Counted from the first letter of the stretch, positions 34,801 to 44,015 are shown. The stretch is DNA of 64,000 nt from Desulfovibrio porci (GCF_009696265.1 NZ_VUMH01000002.1:356923-420922); one strand, 5' to 3'. The notes: generated by a model not told the origin, from the letters alone. Numbers and translations are program-made.

Positions 34801-36960
34801 GTCCTGAACCAGTTTGGCGATTTCCTCGCGCAGGATCCGCGCCGCCGCGCCGGCCGCGGCTTTTTCCACCTGCTGGTTGAAGCGGGGCTCCAGCGTGTCC
34901 AGGCGGCTTTCCAGGGCATCCATGCGCGCCGAGACGCTTTTGCCCATGAGGCTGAGATTGTGCAGGCGTTCCCCCAAGGCCTCGTCCGGGGCGGGAGCGG
35001 GCATGTCCTTCAGGGCCTGGCCCACCGAGGAGGAGATCAGCGCGGCGAAACGGTCGTGCAGGGGGGTGCCCTCGCGCAACAGGTCTTCCAGGGAGGCCGC
35101 GGGAGCCGCCACAGCCTTTTCAAGGGCCGAAATGCGGGCTTTGGCCTCGGCCATCTCGTTTTCGCAATGCTGGAGGCGCTCGCCCAGGCGGGCGTTTTCT
35201 TCGGCCAGTTCCGTCAATTGCGCCAATTCCGCCCCGTCGGCGGCGGGCGCGGGTTCGGCAACGGGCACCGCCGGGGATGGGCTCAGGGGCTGGGGAGCGG
35301 CCGGGGCTTCCACCAGTGGAGCGTCGGCCTGTTCGCCGGCAGGCGCGGTTTCCTCCTCGACGGGCATGAGCAAAAGATCTTCCGCCGGGGTAACGGGCTG
35401 TTCCGCTTCGACCTCCGGTTGTGCCTCAGTTTCCGCCGGTTCCGGGCTCGCCTCAGGAACGGGAAGTCCGGCTTCTTCAACGGCGGAGACTTCGTCGGTG
35501 ATGGCCGCCTCGTCCTGAACCGCCGCATCCGCCACATCCGGCGTCGCATCCGGGGCGGGTTCTTCCTGCATGGCGCTCTGCAGCAGTGCGTCCAGATCCG
35601 GTTCCGGCTCCGCTCCGGAAGCCGGGCTTTCCTCCAGCGCGGCTTCTTCCTCTCCGGCCGGGCCGTTCGGCGCGTTTGCGGCTTCAACCGTAGTGGCCGC
35701 CGTTTCGGCAGGCAGCTCCAGTTCGGGTTCCAGCACCACAGCTTCCAGAGGCGCTTGCGCGGCGGCGGGTTCATCCGCGTCGGCTGCGGGACTCTCCGGC
35801 ATGTCCGCGTCCGGAGACATGGCCGCCAGCAGGGCGTCCAGATCCATTTCGATATCAGTATCGGTCGTGTTTTCCTGCGGGGCCGCCTGTGCCTGATGCT
35901 CCGCTTTCGGGGCCGCTTCGGGGGCGGTTTCCGTTTCCGGCGCGCTCACGGGCGCGGCCTGCGCGGGAGTAGCGGGCGCGTCCTGTTTCAGGTCAAGATC
36001 GGCCAGCAGATTGTCCAGATCGTCGGTCAGGTCCGGGGCCGGATCAGCGGAAGGCGCGGCTGCAGGGGCCGGGGCTTCCGGCTCCGGGGCGGGCGTCGCC
36101 GCCGGTGCGGCGGGGTCGGAAGCCAGCAGGGCATCCAGATCCGTCTCAATATCAGTATCGGTCGTGTTTTCCTGCGGGGCCGCCTGTGCCTGGGGCTCCG
36201 CTTTCGGGGCCGCTTCGGGGGCGGTTTCTGTTTCCGGCGCGCTCACGGGCGCGGCCTGCGCGGGAGTAGTGGGCGCGTCCTGTTTCAGGTCAAGACCGGC
36301 CAGCAGATTGTCCAGATCGTCGGTCAGGTCCGGGGCCGGATCAGCGGAAGGCGCGGCTGCAGGGGCCGGGGCTTCCGGCTCCGGGGCGGGCGTCGCCGCC
36401 GGTGCGGCGGGGTCGGAAGCCAGCAGGGCGTCCAGGTCGTCGGTAAAATTCTGTTCCCCGGGCTGCGACGCGGCGGCCAGCAGATCAGCCACATCCGGCG
36501 CAGCCTCGGATTCCGGTTTGGGCGCGGAACCGTTCATGGAGTTGAGCAAATCGTCCACGGCGCTGTCCAGGTCCATGGGTGCGGCCTTTTGCGCGGCTTC
36601 CGCATCGCGCTCACGGGGCTGCGGCGGAATGTCCAGAGTACTGAGCAGCTTGTCCACATCGCCCATGCCCGACATGTCGAGTTTCTCATGAGGGTCGACC
36701 TTGTGGCTCGGCGCGGCGGCCTGCTCCGGAGACAATTGGGCTCCCGGTCCGTCGTCATTGGCTTCCATCTGGGCCAGCAGAGCGTCGATTTCCGCGTCGT
36801 CCTGCTGAGCCGGAGCGTCGTTGAGGCTTTGCATGTGGGAGCTGATCTCCTCTTTGACCTTTTCAGGCGGAGGAACGGCCCCGGCGGCGTCGCCTTTTTC
36901 TATCAGTTCGGTGAGGTCGATGATCTCTTCATCAGTCTCGGCAATCTTCTCGGCAACCAT
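34798..36960 (-). CDS. Acidic, repeat-rich protein with [D/E]hDxLL motif array
   Basis: I do not recognise this 720-residue protein as a named family. It has no signal or membrane segment, so it should be cytoplasmic, and is rich in Ala, Pro, Glu and Asp. The N-terminus has EEIIDLTELIEKG. The motif [D/E/A]-h-D-x-L-L, or a close form, occurs ten times (about residues 57, 101, 134, 156, 175, 215, 274, 314, 373, 455), for example EIDALL, DLDALL and DLDNLL. Residues 175-273 and 274-372 are two 99-residue units differing at four positions. Two coiled-coil regions (about 575-615 and 650-720) end the protein. The ATG at 36960 has GAGG upstream. The layout suggests a disordered scaffold that binds several copies of a partner. 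Confidence 0.75.
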   Translation of the reverse strand: MVAEKIAETDEEIIDLTELIEKGDAAGAVPPPEKVKEEISSHMQSLNDAPAQQDDAEIDALLAQMEANDDGPGAQLSPEQAAAPSHKVDPHEKLDMSGMGDVDKLLSTLDIPPQPRERDAEAAQKAAPMDLDSAVDDLLNSMNGSAPKPESEAAPDVADLLAAASQPGEQNFTDDLDALLASDPAAPAATPAPEPEAPAPAAAPSADPAPDLTDDLDNLLAGLDLKQDAPTTPAQAAPVSAPETETAPEAAPKAEPQAQAAPQENTTDTDIETDLDALLASDPAAPAATPAPEPEAPAPAAAPSADPAPDLTDDLDNLLADLDLKQDAPATPAQAAPVSAPETETAPEAAPKAEHQAQAAPQENTTDTDIEMDLDALLAAMSPDADMPESPAADADEPAAAQAPLEAVVLEPELELPAETAATTVEAANAPNGPAGEEEAALEESPASGAEPEPDLDALLQSAMQEEPAPDATPDVADAAVQDEAAITDEVSAVEEAGLPVPEASPEPAETEAQPEVEAEQPVTPAEDLLLMPVEEETAPAGEQADAPLVEAPAAPQPLSPSPAVPVAEPAPAADGAELAQLTELAEENARLGERLQHCENEMAEAKARISALEKAVAAPAASLEDLLREGTPLHDRFAALISSSVGQALKDMPAPAPDEALGERLHNLSLMGKSVSARMDALESRLDTLEPRFNQQVEKAAAGAAARILREEIAKLVQD
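35845..36438 (-). repeat. Tandem 297-bp coding repeat, two copies
   Basis: Two head-to-tail copies of 297 bp (36142-36438 and 35845-36141) encode 99-residue units that differ at only four residues; a third start of the unit (DLDALLAAM) follows. The period can be read directly from repeated CAGATTGTCCAGATCGTCGG segments 297 bases apart. Near-identity at the DNA level points to a recent duplication. Confidence 0.9.
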
Positions 36961-37141
36961 GCGAACCTCATGGGGTTGACGGAGCGCGCGTGCGCTGAAG
37001 CGGGAGCGCTGCCGCGATACGGCGGCTCCATAATCCAAAAACGACAAAAAAACGTATCAGTTTATAGGCAAAGACGCAAATTTGCGGAGAAAACCTCCCG
37101 GCGCGAGAATGAAAAAGCAGGGCGGCGGGGAAATGAGGCGC

Positions 37142-37171
37142 AAAAAAAGCGCTGCCCACAGGGACAGCGCC
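37142..37171 (-). terminator. Terminator after cytochrome c3 gene
   Basis: On the minus strand GCGCTGTCCC and GGGCAGCGC form a stem with one bulge around a short loop, followed by seven T. It starts 24 bases past the cytochrome stop. Confidence 0.85.
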
Positions 37172-37194
37172 TCGTAAAAAACTGGAAGGCCGGC

Positions 37195-37584
37195 CTACGG
37201 ATGGCACTTGGACTTGGCACAGCCGGTGAGGTCCTTCTTCAGATCAGGCTTTTCGGCCACGACCTTGGTGTGGCATTCCAGACAGGTCTGGTGCTTGAGA
37301 CCGGTCTTGGTGTGGACCACATAGAAAAGGCTCTTTTCGCCCTTCTTGGCGGTCAGATCGTCATGGCAGCCTGCAGTGGCGCATTTCTGGAAGTTCTCCT
37401 TGTCCTGCACCGGGTGGTGACAGGTCACGCATTCCACTTTCTGGTGAGGGGCGTGGGGGAACATCACGGTTTTCTTGGAGCCCTTCAACTCCAGCGGCTT
37501 GTCGGGCACGGGCGGCTGGGCCGCCAGAGCGGGCAGAGCCAGGGCCAGGGTCAGGATGGCGGCGAGAAACAGGAATTTCTTCAT
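37195..37584 (-). CDS. Tetraheme cytochrome c3
   Basis: The 129-residue precursor has a signal peptide ending LPALAAQ, giving a periplasmic protein of about 108 residues. The four heme sites alternate CVTCH, CATAGCH, CLECH and CAKSKCH (CX2CH, CX4CH, CX2CH, CX4CH), the pattern of type I cytochrome c3, with sixth-ligand histidines in FPHAPHQ and elsewhere. It accepts electrons from periplasmic hydrogenases and formate dehydrogenases and passes them to membrane complexes during sulfate respiration. AAGGAGG fixes the start at 37584. The gene has its own promoter and terminator and lies just after cobalamin and heme genes. Confidence 0.97.
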   Translation of the reverse strand: MKKFLFLAAILTLALALPALAAQPPVPDKPLELKGSKKTVMFPHAPHQKVECVTCHHPVQDKENFQKCATAGCHDDLTAKKGEKSLFYVVHTKTGLKHQTCLECHTKVVAEKPDLKKDLTGCAKSKCHP

Positions 37585-37628
37585 GGCAGACTTCCTCCTT
37601 GACAAAGCGGCACATGAGAATTGAACGG

Positions 37629-37657
37629 AGCTTACGTCGCCGGGCATACCGTGTCAA
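37629..37657 (-). promoter_or_regulatory. Candidate promoter of the cytochrome c3 gene
   Basis: On the minus strand TTGACA (37652-37657) and TAAGCT (37629-37634) are 17 bases apart, about 45 bases ahead of the start codon. The -35 is perfect, the -10 poor. A 15-base palindrome, TGAAAAC-C-GTTTTCA (37668-37682), lies just upstream and could be an operator or the end hairpin of the cbiH transcript. Confidence 0.55.
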
Positions 37658-37697
37658 TGGGGCGCGCTGAAAACCGTTTTCAACACGCCGTCGCGGA

Positions 37698-38456
37698 TCA
37701 GGAACGCTTCTTGTTGGCGTAGCCGCGCGGGGTCAGCAGGTAGGGGCCGAGCGCGCGGCTTTCGCTGTTGCCGATGATCAGCAGGGAGAGCATGTCCACC
37801 CGGCTTTCGTCAAAGTCGGCCAGCGCATGCACGGACACTTCCTGGCCGGGCCGGAAGGCCTTGCGCACCAGCCCCACCGGGCAGCCGGGCCGACGGAAGC
37901 GCCGGGCCTCGGCCAAGGCCTGTCCCAACTGGTACGGCCGTCCCTTGGAGCGCGGGTTGTAGATGACGCAGACGAAATCCGCTTCCAGCGCCGCGCTGAG
38001 CCGCCGCTGAATGGTTTCCCAGGGGGTGAGCAGATCGCTCAGACTGATACAGGCGAAATCGTGAGTCAGGGGCGCGCCCAGCAAAGCCGCCGCCGCGCAG
38101 ACCGCGGGCACGCCGGGCACCACGTTCAGGGGGACGCGGTCAAGCAGGTCGCGCGCCTCCAGAGTTTCCAGAGCCAGCCCGGCCAGGGCGTAAACGCCGG
38201 GGTCGCCGGAGCAGACCAGGGCCGTGGGTCGTCCGGCCAGAGCCGCGTCCACGGCGGCGGCGCAGCGTTCTTCCTCATGGCGCATGCCGGTGCTGATGAC
38301 GGTTTTGCCGCGCAGCAGTTCCGGCGGCGTCAGGTCCAGATAGAGCTGATACCCGGCGATGCATTGGGCCCGGTCCAGGGCCGCGCGGGCCTGGGGCGTG
38401 AGACAGCGGGCGTCGCCCGGTCCCAGGCCCACCACGTAAAGAGGCGCGTTGTTCAT
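37698..38456 (-). CDS. cbiH: Precorrin-3B / cobalt-factor III C17-methyltransferase
   Basis: This 252-residue tetrapyrrole methyltransferase methylates C17 during ring contraction in corrin synthesis. It opens with YVVGLGPGDARCLTPQA, a family hallmark, and has STGMRHEEER, CSGDPGVYALAG and a LLGAPLTHDFACISLSDLLTPW segment matching CbiH/CobJ. The ATG overlaps the stop of cbiG by four bases. With cbiG it belongs to the anaerobic (cobalt-first) vitamin B12 route expected in an anaerobe. Confidence 0.92.
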   Translation of the reverse strand: MNNAPLYVVGLGPGDARCLTPQARAALDRAQCIAGYQLYLDLTPPELLRGKTVISTGMRHEEERCAAAVDAALAGRPTALVCSGDPGVYALAGLALETLEARDLLDRVPLNVVPGVPAVCAAAALLGAPLTHDFACISLSDLLTPWETIQRRLSAALEADFVCVIYNPRSKGRPYQLGQALAEARRFRRPGCPVGLVRKAFRPGQEVSVHALADFDESRVDMLSLLIIGNSESRALGPYLLTPRGYANKKRS

Positions 38457-39658
38457 GCTGTTTGCGGGGTTGGGGTTACGGGAACGGCCAGGGCCACGGC
38501 TATGGTCAGGCAGCTCTGAATTGCGGTTTTGGGCAGGAGCAGGCCGGCGCTGTGCCCGTCCGCCCGCGCGGCCAGCAGGGCCGAGGCTTCACAGACGCTG
38601 AACGGCGGCTGGTTGAAACGCCGTCCGGCGGCTTCGGAAGGATTGGGCGTGGCGCAACGGGCCAGCTCCCCGGCCGGAAAGGTCCGCAGGGGAATGCGCA
38701 GCCGGGCCGCCGTCGCGCGCAGGGCGGGTTCGTCCGCTTTTTCCGTGACCGTGGCCAGGGACGCCACGGCCTGCAATTCCAGATCATGCGCGCCGCACAG
38801 TTCCGTCAGTGCGGCCAGGGCCGCGTCTTTGGGGATGCCCCGGCGGCAGCCCAGGCCCGCGTAGAGCCGGGGCACGGCCAGGCGCAGCAGGCCGGGAGAC
38901 GGGGGCAGATGCCGCCAATGGGCGGCCAGCAGCGGCAAAGTTTCACGCGCGTCGTCCTCATGGTTCCAGTCTTCGGGCAGGCGCTCGAAGCGCGGCGGCA
39001 GGGCGGCGGGCAGAGCCCGGCAGGGATCCCAGAGCCGCAGGGGCCGGCCCTCCAGCAGGGCGGCCTGAGCCTGCGGCAGGCGCTCCCAGTCCAGAATGCG
39101 CAGGCCCGCGTCCCGGATCAGCAGATCCAGGGCCGCCGGCGCGATTGCCGCCTGTACCCTGTCCTGTTCGGCAGTCTGGTCCGAGGCCGTGGTAATCACC
39201 GGCGTGGCCTGCAACAGAACGGCCAGATGCCGGGCCAGAGCATTGCCCCCGCCCCAATGGCCGGAAAGCAGGCTGATGACGAAGCGCCCGGCCGGGTCCA
39301 GCACCACGACGGGAGGGTCCTGGCTTTTGTGCCGCAGCAGGGGAGCCAGCACGCGCACGGCAATGCCCGTAGCGCCTACAAAAACGTGCGCCGTGTGGCG
39401 GCGGTATTCCCGGGCCAGAAAGGCGGCCAGATCGTCAAAGGGACAGATGTCCGCCTCGGCCAGGCGGGCCGGGGCGCTGATCCGGCAGGTCGCCACGTTG
39501 CGGCCGTCAGGCGCGCACCAGGGGGCCGCGGGCAGCCGTGCGGCCAGCCGCCGGGCCAGGGGCAGGGCGTCCCGGCTCAAGGCATGGCAAAGCAGAGCGG
39601 GGACCGCCTCTGCGTCAACACAGCAGACGGTCCCCGCTTCCGATGACCTTTGGCTCAA
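38453..39658 (-). CDS. cbiG: Cobalt-precorrin-5A hydrolase
   Basis: CbiG opens the delta-lactone ring of cobalt-precorrin-5A and releases acetaldehyde in anaerobic corrin synthesis. The 401-residue product has the CbiG core, [17 protein letters not shown] and [20 protein letters not shown], and a C-terminal cobalamin-synthesis domain with [21 protein letters not shown] at 39658 is the likely start: it overlaps the hemL stop (TTGA) and has AAGGTG upstream. Overlaps on both sides show tight coupling with hemL and cbiH. Confidence 0.9.
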   Translation of the reverse strand: MSQRSSEAGTVCCVDAEAVPALLCHALSRDALPLARRLAARLPAAPWCAPDGRNVATCRISAPARLAEADICPFDDLAAFLAREYRRHTAHVFVGATGIAVRVLAPLLRHKSQDPPVVVLDPAGRFVISLLSGHWGGGNALARHLAVLLQATPVITTASDQTAEQDRVQAAIAPAALDLLIRDAGLRILDWERLPQAQAALLEGRPLRLWDPCRALPAALPPRFERLPEDWNHEDDARETLPLLAAHWRHLPPSPGLLRLAVPRLYAGLGCRRGIPKDAALAALTELCGAHDLELQAVASLATVTEKADEPALRATAARLRIPLRTFPAGELARCATPNPSEAAGRRFNQPPFSVCEASALLAARADGHSAGLLLPKTAIQSCLTIAVALAVPVTPTPQTA

Positions 39659-40926
39659 AAAAGCACCTTGCGGGCCGCATCCAGCGCGCGGTTGAAGTCC
39701 TCGTCGCTGTGGGCGAAAGAAACCATGCCCGTCTCGAAGCCCGAGGGGGCCAGGTAGATGCCCTGAGCACGCATCTGCTTGTAAAAGCTGGTGAAAAGCT
39801 TCTGATCGCAGGCCTGGGCCTGGACAAAATCGGTCACCGGCTCCTCGCTGAAGAAGGGGCAGAACATGGAGGCCAGGGTGGGCATCTGCACCGGCACGCC
39901 CTTGGCCCGCAGAATGTCGCGCAGGGCTTCGGCAAAGGCGCGGGTGCGGGCTTCCAGGGCGTCGTAGTCCAGGGTCTTCAGCCGGCGCAGGGTGGCCAGA
40001 CCGGCGGCCATGGCCAGCGGATTGCCGGACAGGGTGCCCGCCTGGTAGACCTCGCCCTGCGGAGCAACGTGCTCCATGAAGCGGCGCTTGCCGCCGAACG
40101 CGCCCACAGGCAGGCCGCCGCCGATGATCTTGCCGAAGGTGGTCAGGTCCGGATCAATGTTGAAGCGGGCCTGAGCGCCGCCGAAGGCCGCGCGGAAGCC
40201 GGTGATCACCTCGTCGAAAATCAGCAGGCTGCCGTACTGGTCGGCCAGGGCGCGCAGCCCTTCCAGAAAGCCGGGCTTGGGGAGGACCAGACCCATGTTG
40301 GCGGCCACGGGCTCCACAATAACGGCAGCGATGTCCGCGCCGTGTCTGGCGAAGCATTCCTTGACCGCGTCCAGGTCATTGTAGGGAGCCAGAAGGGTGT
40401 CGGCCACCACCGCCGGGGGCACGCCGGGCGTGCCGGGGAGGGAGAAGGTGGCCACGCCGGAACCGGCGGCGGCCAGGAAGGGATCGGCATGGCCGTGATA
40501 GCAGCCGATGAATTTGAGCAGCTTGTGGCGTTTGGTCACGCCGCGCGCCAGGCGCAGGGCGCTCATGGTGGCCTCGGTGCCGGAATTGACCATGCGCACC
40601 ATTTCCAGGCCGGGCATGGCCGCCACCACTTCGGCGGCCAGAGCCACCTCGTCCGGGCAGGGCGCGCCGTAGCTGGTGCCGCGCCCGGCCGCCTCGCGCA
40701 GGGCCGCGGTCACCGAAGCCTCGTCATGGCCCAGGATCATGGGCCCCCAGGACAGCACGAAGTCGATGTATTCCCGGCCGTCCACGTCCGTGAGGCGGCA
40801 GCCGTGGGCTTCGGCGATGAACAGGGGCAGGCTGTCCACATTATGGCAGGCCCGCACCGGGCTGTTGACCCCGCCGGGGATCAGCGCGCAGGCTTTTTCA
40901 AACAACTGGCGGGAAAGGTCGTCCAT
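39655..40926 (-). CDS. hemL: Glutamate-1-semialdehyde 2,1-aminomutase
   Basis: HemL makes 5-aminolevulinate, the precursor of all tetrapyrroles here, by the C5 route. The 423-residue PLP enzyme has the start [25 protein letters not shown] near residue 240 and the PLP lysine in [15 protein letters not shown] near residue 262. Length is normal. AAGGAG supports the start at 40926. It sits between ahbB and cbiG, linking the entry step to the siroheme/heme and cobalamin branches. Confidence 0.96.
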   Translation of the reverse strand: MDDLSRQLFEKACALIPGGVNSPVRACHNVDSLPLFIAEAHGCRLTDVDGREYIDFVLSWGPMILGHDEASVTAALREAAGRGTSYGAPCPDEVALAAEVVAAMPGLEMVRMVNSGTEATMSALRLARGVTKRHKLLKFIGCYHGHADPFLAAAGSGVATFSLPGTPGVPPAVVADTLLAPYNDLDAVKECFARHGADIAAVIVEPVAANMGLVLPKPGFLEGLRALADQYGSLLIFDEVITGFRAAFGGAQARFNIDPDLTTFGKIIGGGLPVGAFGGKRRFMEHVAPQGEVYQAGTLSGNPLAMAAGLATLRRLKTLDYDALEARTRAFAEALRDILRAKGVPVQMPTLASMFCPFFSEEPVTDFVQAQACDQKLFTSFYKQMRAQGIYLAPSGFETGMVSFAHSDEDFNRALDAARKVLF

Positions 40927-40959
40927 ATATGTCTCTCCTTGCGGCTCTGGCGGCGGGCG

Positions 40960-41439
40960 TCAGGCGAAATAGGTCATGGAAATTTTTTTCAGTTCCTTGA
41001 GGCTGCGCAGGATGGCGTACTCTTTGAGCGGCCAGGAGCGCAGCAGATCGTCCACCACGCCGAGGCATTCCGCTTCGCTGCGGCCGTGCACCATGGTGTA
41101 GAGGGTGTACGGCCAGTCCGGCGCGGAGCTGGGGCGGTAGTAGACGTGGGAAATATGGTCGTGTTCGGCGGCGATGCGCCCGCAGGCGTCCACCGCCGCC
41201 TCGTCCGCCTTCCAGGCCACCATGGCGTTGTGCGTCCAGCCGGTTTTCTGATGCTTGATGCTGGCGCCGAAGCGGCGGATGGCGCCGGAGGCTTTCAGGC
41301 GGGTCAGCAGTTCCAGCACTTCGGCTTCGCTGATGCCCGCCTCGCGGGCCATGTCGGCATAGGGGGTGAGCGTGTCCGGCAGATCGGCCTGGACGATGCG
41401 CAGGACGGCGCGTTCGGCTTCGCTGAACTGGTGACTCAT
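40960..41439 (-). CDS. ahbB: Siroheme decarboxylase subunit, AhbB-type (AsnC/Lrp fold)
   Basis: The 159-residue product has an AsnC/Lrp-like winged helix (about residues 5-60) and an [19 protein letters not shown] segment followed by [11 protein letters not shown] and [13 protein letters not shown], which fit the AhbA/AhbB/NirDLGH group. Ahb proteins decarboxylate siroheme to didecarboxysiroheme in the alternative heme pathway described in Desulfovibrio. It lies 33 bases ahead of hemL. A partner subunit (AhbA) is not in the window. A transcription regulator of the same fold is the alternative, but the histidines and context favour the enzyme. Confidence 0.83.
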   Translation of the reverse strand: MSHQFSEAERAVLRIVQADLPDTLTPYADMAREAGISEAEVLELLTRLKASGAIRRFGASIKHQKTGWTHNAMVAWKADEAAVDACGRIAAEHDHISHVYYRPSSAPDWPYTLYTMVHGRSEAECLGVVDDLLRSWPLKEYAILRSLKELKKISMTYFA

Positions 41440-41539
41440 GGGCGGTCTCCGGCTGGGGTGGAAATGACGCGGCCGCGCCCGCCGGACAAGGCGGCGGACA
41501 CGGCCGGAAAAACACTGTGCCTGATCAGCGGATGCGCCG

Positions 41540-42094
41540 CTACCGTTTGAAGGAGCGGGCGAAAAGATCCTGAATGGCGATGCGGCCGTTGTCCTCCAGA
41601 AAGCGCGTGCCCGTGGCGGCGAAGTGGGCGTGCTCGATAACCGGCTTTTCCACCTCGTTCCAGCTGTCTTTCTGCCAGCTGAACCAGGTGCCGCGCGGCT
41701 GGTCGAAGACCAGCAGGGGCTTGTTGCAGATCTTGGCGAATTCCGCTCCCCAGCCCGTGCCGCCCTTGACCGTGTCGTCGGGCTGGATGGCGCCCACCAC
41801 GATGATCTGCTCGCCGCTGCTGACCTGCCAGCAGATGGATTGCAGCACCTTGCGGAAAATGGGCGCGCGGGTGTACTCGCGGTTCATCAGTTTGGAAACG
41901 TAGGTCAGGCTGACGTCCTTGAGGGCCAGTTCCTCAGAGGTGAGCACGCGCACGCCGCGGTTCCGCTCAATCGGGTGGCCTTCAAAGCTGTAGTTCACTT
42001 CCTCAATGCCCCAGCTTTCCGCCAGGGAGCCAAAAAACTGTTCCGTTCCGGCAGCGCCGCCGCTGTAGAGAACACATTGATTGGGGTTGAGCAT
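41540..42094 (-). CDS. SLOG-like hypothetical protein, 184 aa
   Basis: I do not know a named function. The product opens with a Rossmann-like strand and loop, [16 protein letters not shown] (about residues 6-21), and has [25 protein letters not shown] in the centre followed by KPLLVFDQ. A GGxxG loop, a second glycine-rich GGTGWG segment and a following hydrophobic strand resemble the SLOG superfamily (LOG, DprA and nucleotide-binding relatives). The ATG at 42094 is preceded by GAGGAGG. It lies 100 bases upstream of ahbB, so it may or may not share its transcript. Confidence 0.65.
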   Translation of the reverse strand: MLNPNQCVLYSGGAAGTEQFFGSLAESWGIEEVNYSFEGHPIERNRGVRVLTSEELALKDVSLTYVSKLMNREYTRAPIFRKVLQSICWQVSSGEQIIVVGAIQPDDTVKGGTGWGAEFAKICNKPLLVFDQPRGTWFSWQKDSWNEVEKPVIEHAHFAATGTRFLEDNGRIAIQDLFARSFKR

Positions 42095-42267
42095 GCTTGC
42101 CTCCTCAAAAAGATATGTGACGCCGGACACTCAGGCAATTTCCCGGCGGGAAGAGCTTTCCCCGGCGGGGCGGCAGCGTCAATACGGGCATCATGGCAGA
42201 ATTTGCGCCGCACGGCAAGGCGGCCCGCCAAAGAAAAGCCGCGTCCGGCGCTTCCGCGCGGGGCGGC

Positions 42268-43422
42268 TTACCAGGCTTCCCGATACAGCCGGGCGATGTC
42301 TTCGGGACCAGCTTCGCGGGGATTGTTGGCCGGGCTGCCACTGGCCAGGGCCTCACGCACCATGGTCTCGCACTGCGCGTCCAGCTCCTCCCTGCCGACG
42401 CGTTCACGCAGACGCGGAATTTTCAGCCGTGCCGCAAGATCATCCAGCAGGGGCGGCAGGAGCGCGGCGGCCATGTCGTCGCAGCCCGCCGCATCTCCAC
42501 CCATGGCTCGCGCCAGCTGGGCATAGCCGTGAGGATCGCCGGAGAGGGAAAAGGCCGTAACCGTTTTCAACAGCATGGCGTTGCTCAGGCCGTGCGGCAC
42601 GCCGAATTTTGCGCCCAGAGGCCGGGCCATGCCGTGGACCAGAGCCACGGAGCTGTTGGCAAAGGCCAGTCCCGCCTCCAGCGCGCCCAGCAGGCATTCG
42701 CGCCTGGCTTCGGCGTCGTCGGGCCGCTCCCAGGCCAGGGGCAGAAAGCGGACCAGCCGCGCGGCGGCCCGCAGGGACAGTGGAATGGTCATTTCCGTGG
42801 CCTTGCGGGACACGCGGGACTCAATGGCGTGGGTCAGGGCGTCCATACCGGTGGCCGCCGTGAGCGACGGCGGCATGCTGAGGGTCAGCAGCGGGTCGAG
42901 GATCGCGGCTTCCGGCACCAGCGTCGGGGAGCCGATGAGCAGTTTTTCCTGACTAGCCGCGTCAATGATGATCGTGTTGCCGGAAACTTCACTGCCCGAA
43001 CCGGCGGTGGTGGGCAGGGCGAAGATCGGCGGTCCGGGCCTGGGGGACGCGTCCTTGCGGGCGTAGTCCCTCGGGTTGCCGTTGTTGGCGTGCAGCAGGC
43101 TCACGGCCTTGGCCAGATCCATGGGGCCGCCGCCCCCGCAGGCCACCAGGGCTGCGCAGTCCTCGCGGCGGAACAGGGCCAGGGCTTCGTCCGCATGTCG
43201 GCTGGTGGGTTCCCCGCTGGTTTCGGCGTAAAGCGCAAAGGGCACGCCCGCCTTTCGCAGGGATTGCAGCACCGGCTCCACCACGCCGGTGCGCAGCAGA
43301 ACCGGACCTGTGACCAGCAGAACCTTGCCGGAAGTCCGGCCTTTGACCAATGCGCCGATGCGCGCGGCCTTGCCCTCGCCGAAGGCGATCAGGACGGGCG
43401 TCCGGAAATTCCAGGCATGCAT
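42268..43422 (-). CDS. Iron-containing alcohol dehydrogenase
   Basis: This 384-residue protein fits the group III metal-dependent alcohol dehydrogenases. It has an NAD-binding GGGGPMDLAKAVSLL near residue 96, LPTTAGSGSEVS near residue 135 and the metal-binding region MDALTHAIESR and VHGMARPLGAKFGVPHGLSNA near residues 188-275. Such enzymes oxidise ethanol, 1,2-propanediol or 1,3-propanediol or reduce aldehydes; by analogy the Desulfovibrio members oxidise short alcohols. GGAG precedes the ATG at 43422. It is a single gene with no partner to reveal substrate. Confidence 0.88.
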   Translation of the reverse strand: MHAWNFRTPVLIAFGEGKAARIGALVKGRTSGKVLLVTGPVLLRTGVVEPVLQSLRKAGVPFALYAETSGEPTSRHADEALALFRREDCAALVACGGGGPMDLAKAVSLLHANNGNPRDYARKDASPRPGPPIFALPTTAGSGSEVSGNTIIIDAASQEKLLIGSPTLVPEAAILDPLLTLSMPPSLTAATGMDALTHAIESRVSRKATEMTIPLSLRAAARLVRFLPLAWERPDDAEARRECLLGALEAGLAFANSSVALVHGMARPLGAKFGVPHGLSNAMLLKTVTAFSLSGDPHGYAQLARAMGGDAAGCDDMAAALLPPLLDDLAARLKIPRLRERVGREELDAQCETMVREALASGSPANNPREAGPEDIARLYREAW

Positions 43423-43439
43423 TGCTTTCTCCGTCGGAA

Positions 43440-44015
43440 TTATCTGCCGTAGCGGGCTGTCAGCGTGGCCTTGCCCAGCACCTTGCCCTCAAGCTCCAGG
43501 GCGTGAAGCGCGAAGCCCACCTGGGCCGGCATGGCCGTGGCGTCCATGTCGAGACGCGGCGTCGCCAGGGCGTAGAGTGTGAAAATATAGCGGTGGGGCT
43601 TGTCGCCGGGAGGCGGGCAGGCCCCGCCGTAGCCGGGCGCGCCGAAATCGGTGAGCGATTCCACGGTTCCCCTGGGCAGCCTGCCCGCGGCCGCGGCCTG
43701 AAGCGGCAGGGAACGGGACGCGGCCGGGATGTCGAAGACGACCCAGTGCCACCAGCCGCTGCCTGTGGGCGCGTCCGGATCATAGACCGTGAGCGCGAAG
43801 CTTTTGGCGCCCTTGGGCGGATTGCTCCAGTTCAGGGCCGGGGAGACGTTTTTACCCGTGCAGCCGAAACCGTTGAAGACCTGCTCCTGCCCGAGAAAGG
43901 CTCCATCGGAGATTTGCGGGCTGGTCAGGCGGAAGTCGCCGGCGGCGCGGGCCTGACCGGCGGTCAGCGCGCACAGGGCCAGAAGGAACGGGGCGGCAAA
44001 GAGCAGTCTGCGCAT
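43440..44015 (-). CDS. YbhB/YbcL-family (PEBP-like) secreted protein
   Basis: The 191-residue product has a signal peptide ending ARAAG and a phosphatidylethanolamine-binding-protein fold: FGCTGKNVSPALNWSNPP, ALTVYDPDAPTGSGWWHWVVFDIP, GAPGYGGACPPPGDKPHRYIFTLYAL. These are signatures of the bacterial YbhB/YbcL (Raf-kinase-inhibitor-like) group, whose function is unsettled. A longer frame reaches 44231, but the signal peptide and GGAG place the start at 44015. The gap to the iron alcohol dehydrogenase is 17 bases, so they may be co-transcribed. Confidence 0.85.
   Translation of the reverse strand: MRRLLFAAPFLLALCALTAGQARAAGDFRLTSPQISDGAFLGQEQVFNGFGCTGKNVSPALNWSNPPKGAKSFALTVYDPDAPTGSGWWHWVVFDIPAASRSLPLQAAAAGRLPRGTVESLTDFGAPGYGGACPPPGDKPHRYIFTLYALATPRLDMDATAMPAQVGFALHALELEGKVLGKATLTARYGR

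Noticed and set aside
34726..37602. 958-codon open frame antisense to the acidic repeat protein and cytochrome c3
   Set aside because: It crosses an obvious cytochrome c3 gene and two terminators, and its Arg/Gly-rich repeats are only the shadow of Ala/Pro/Glu repeats. No ribosome site.
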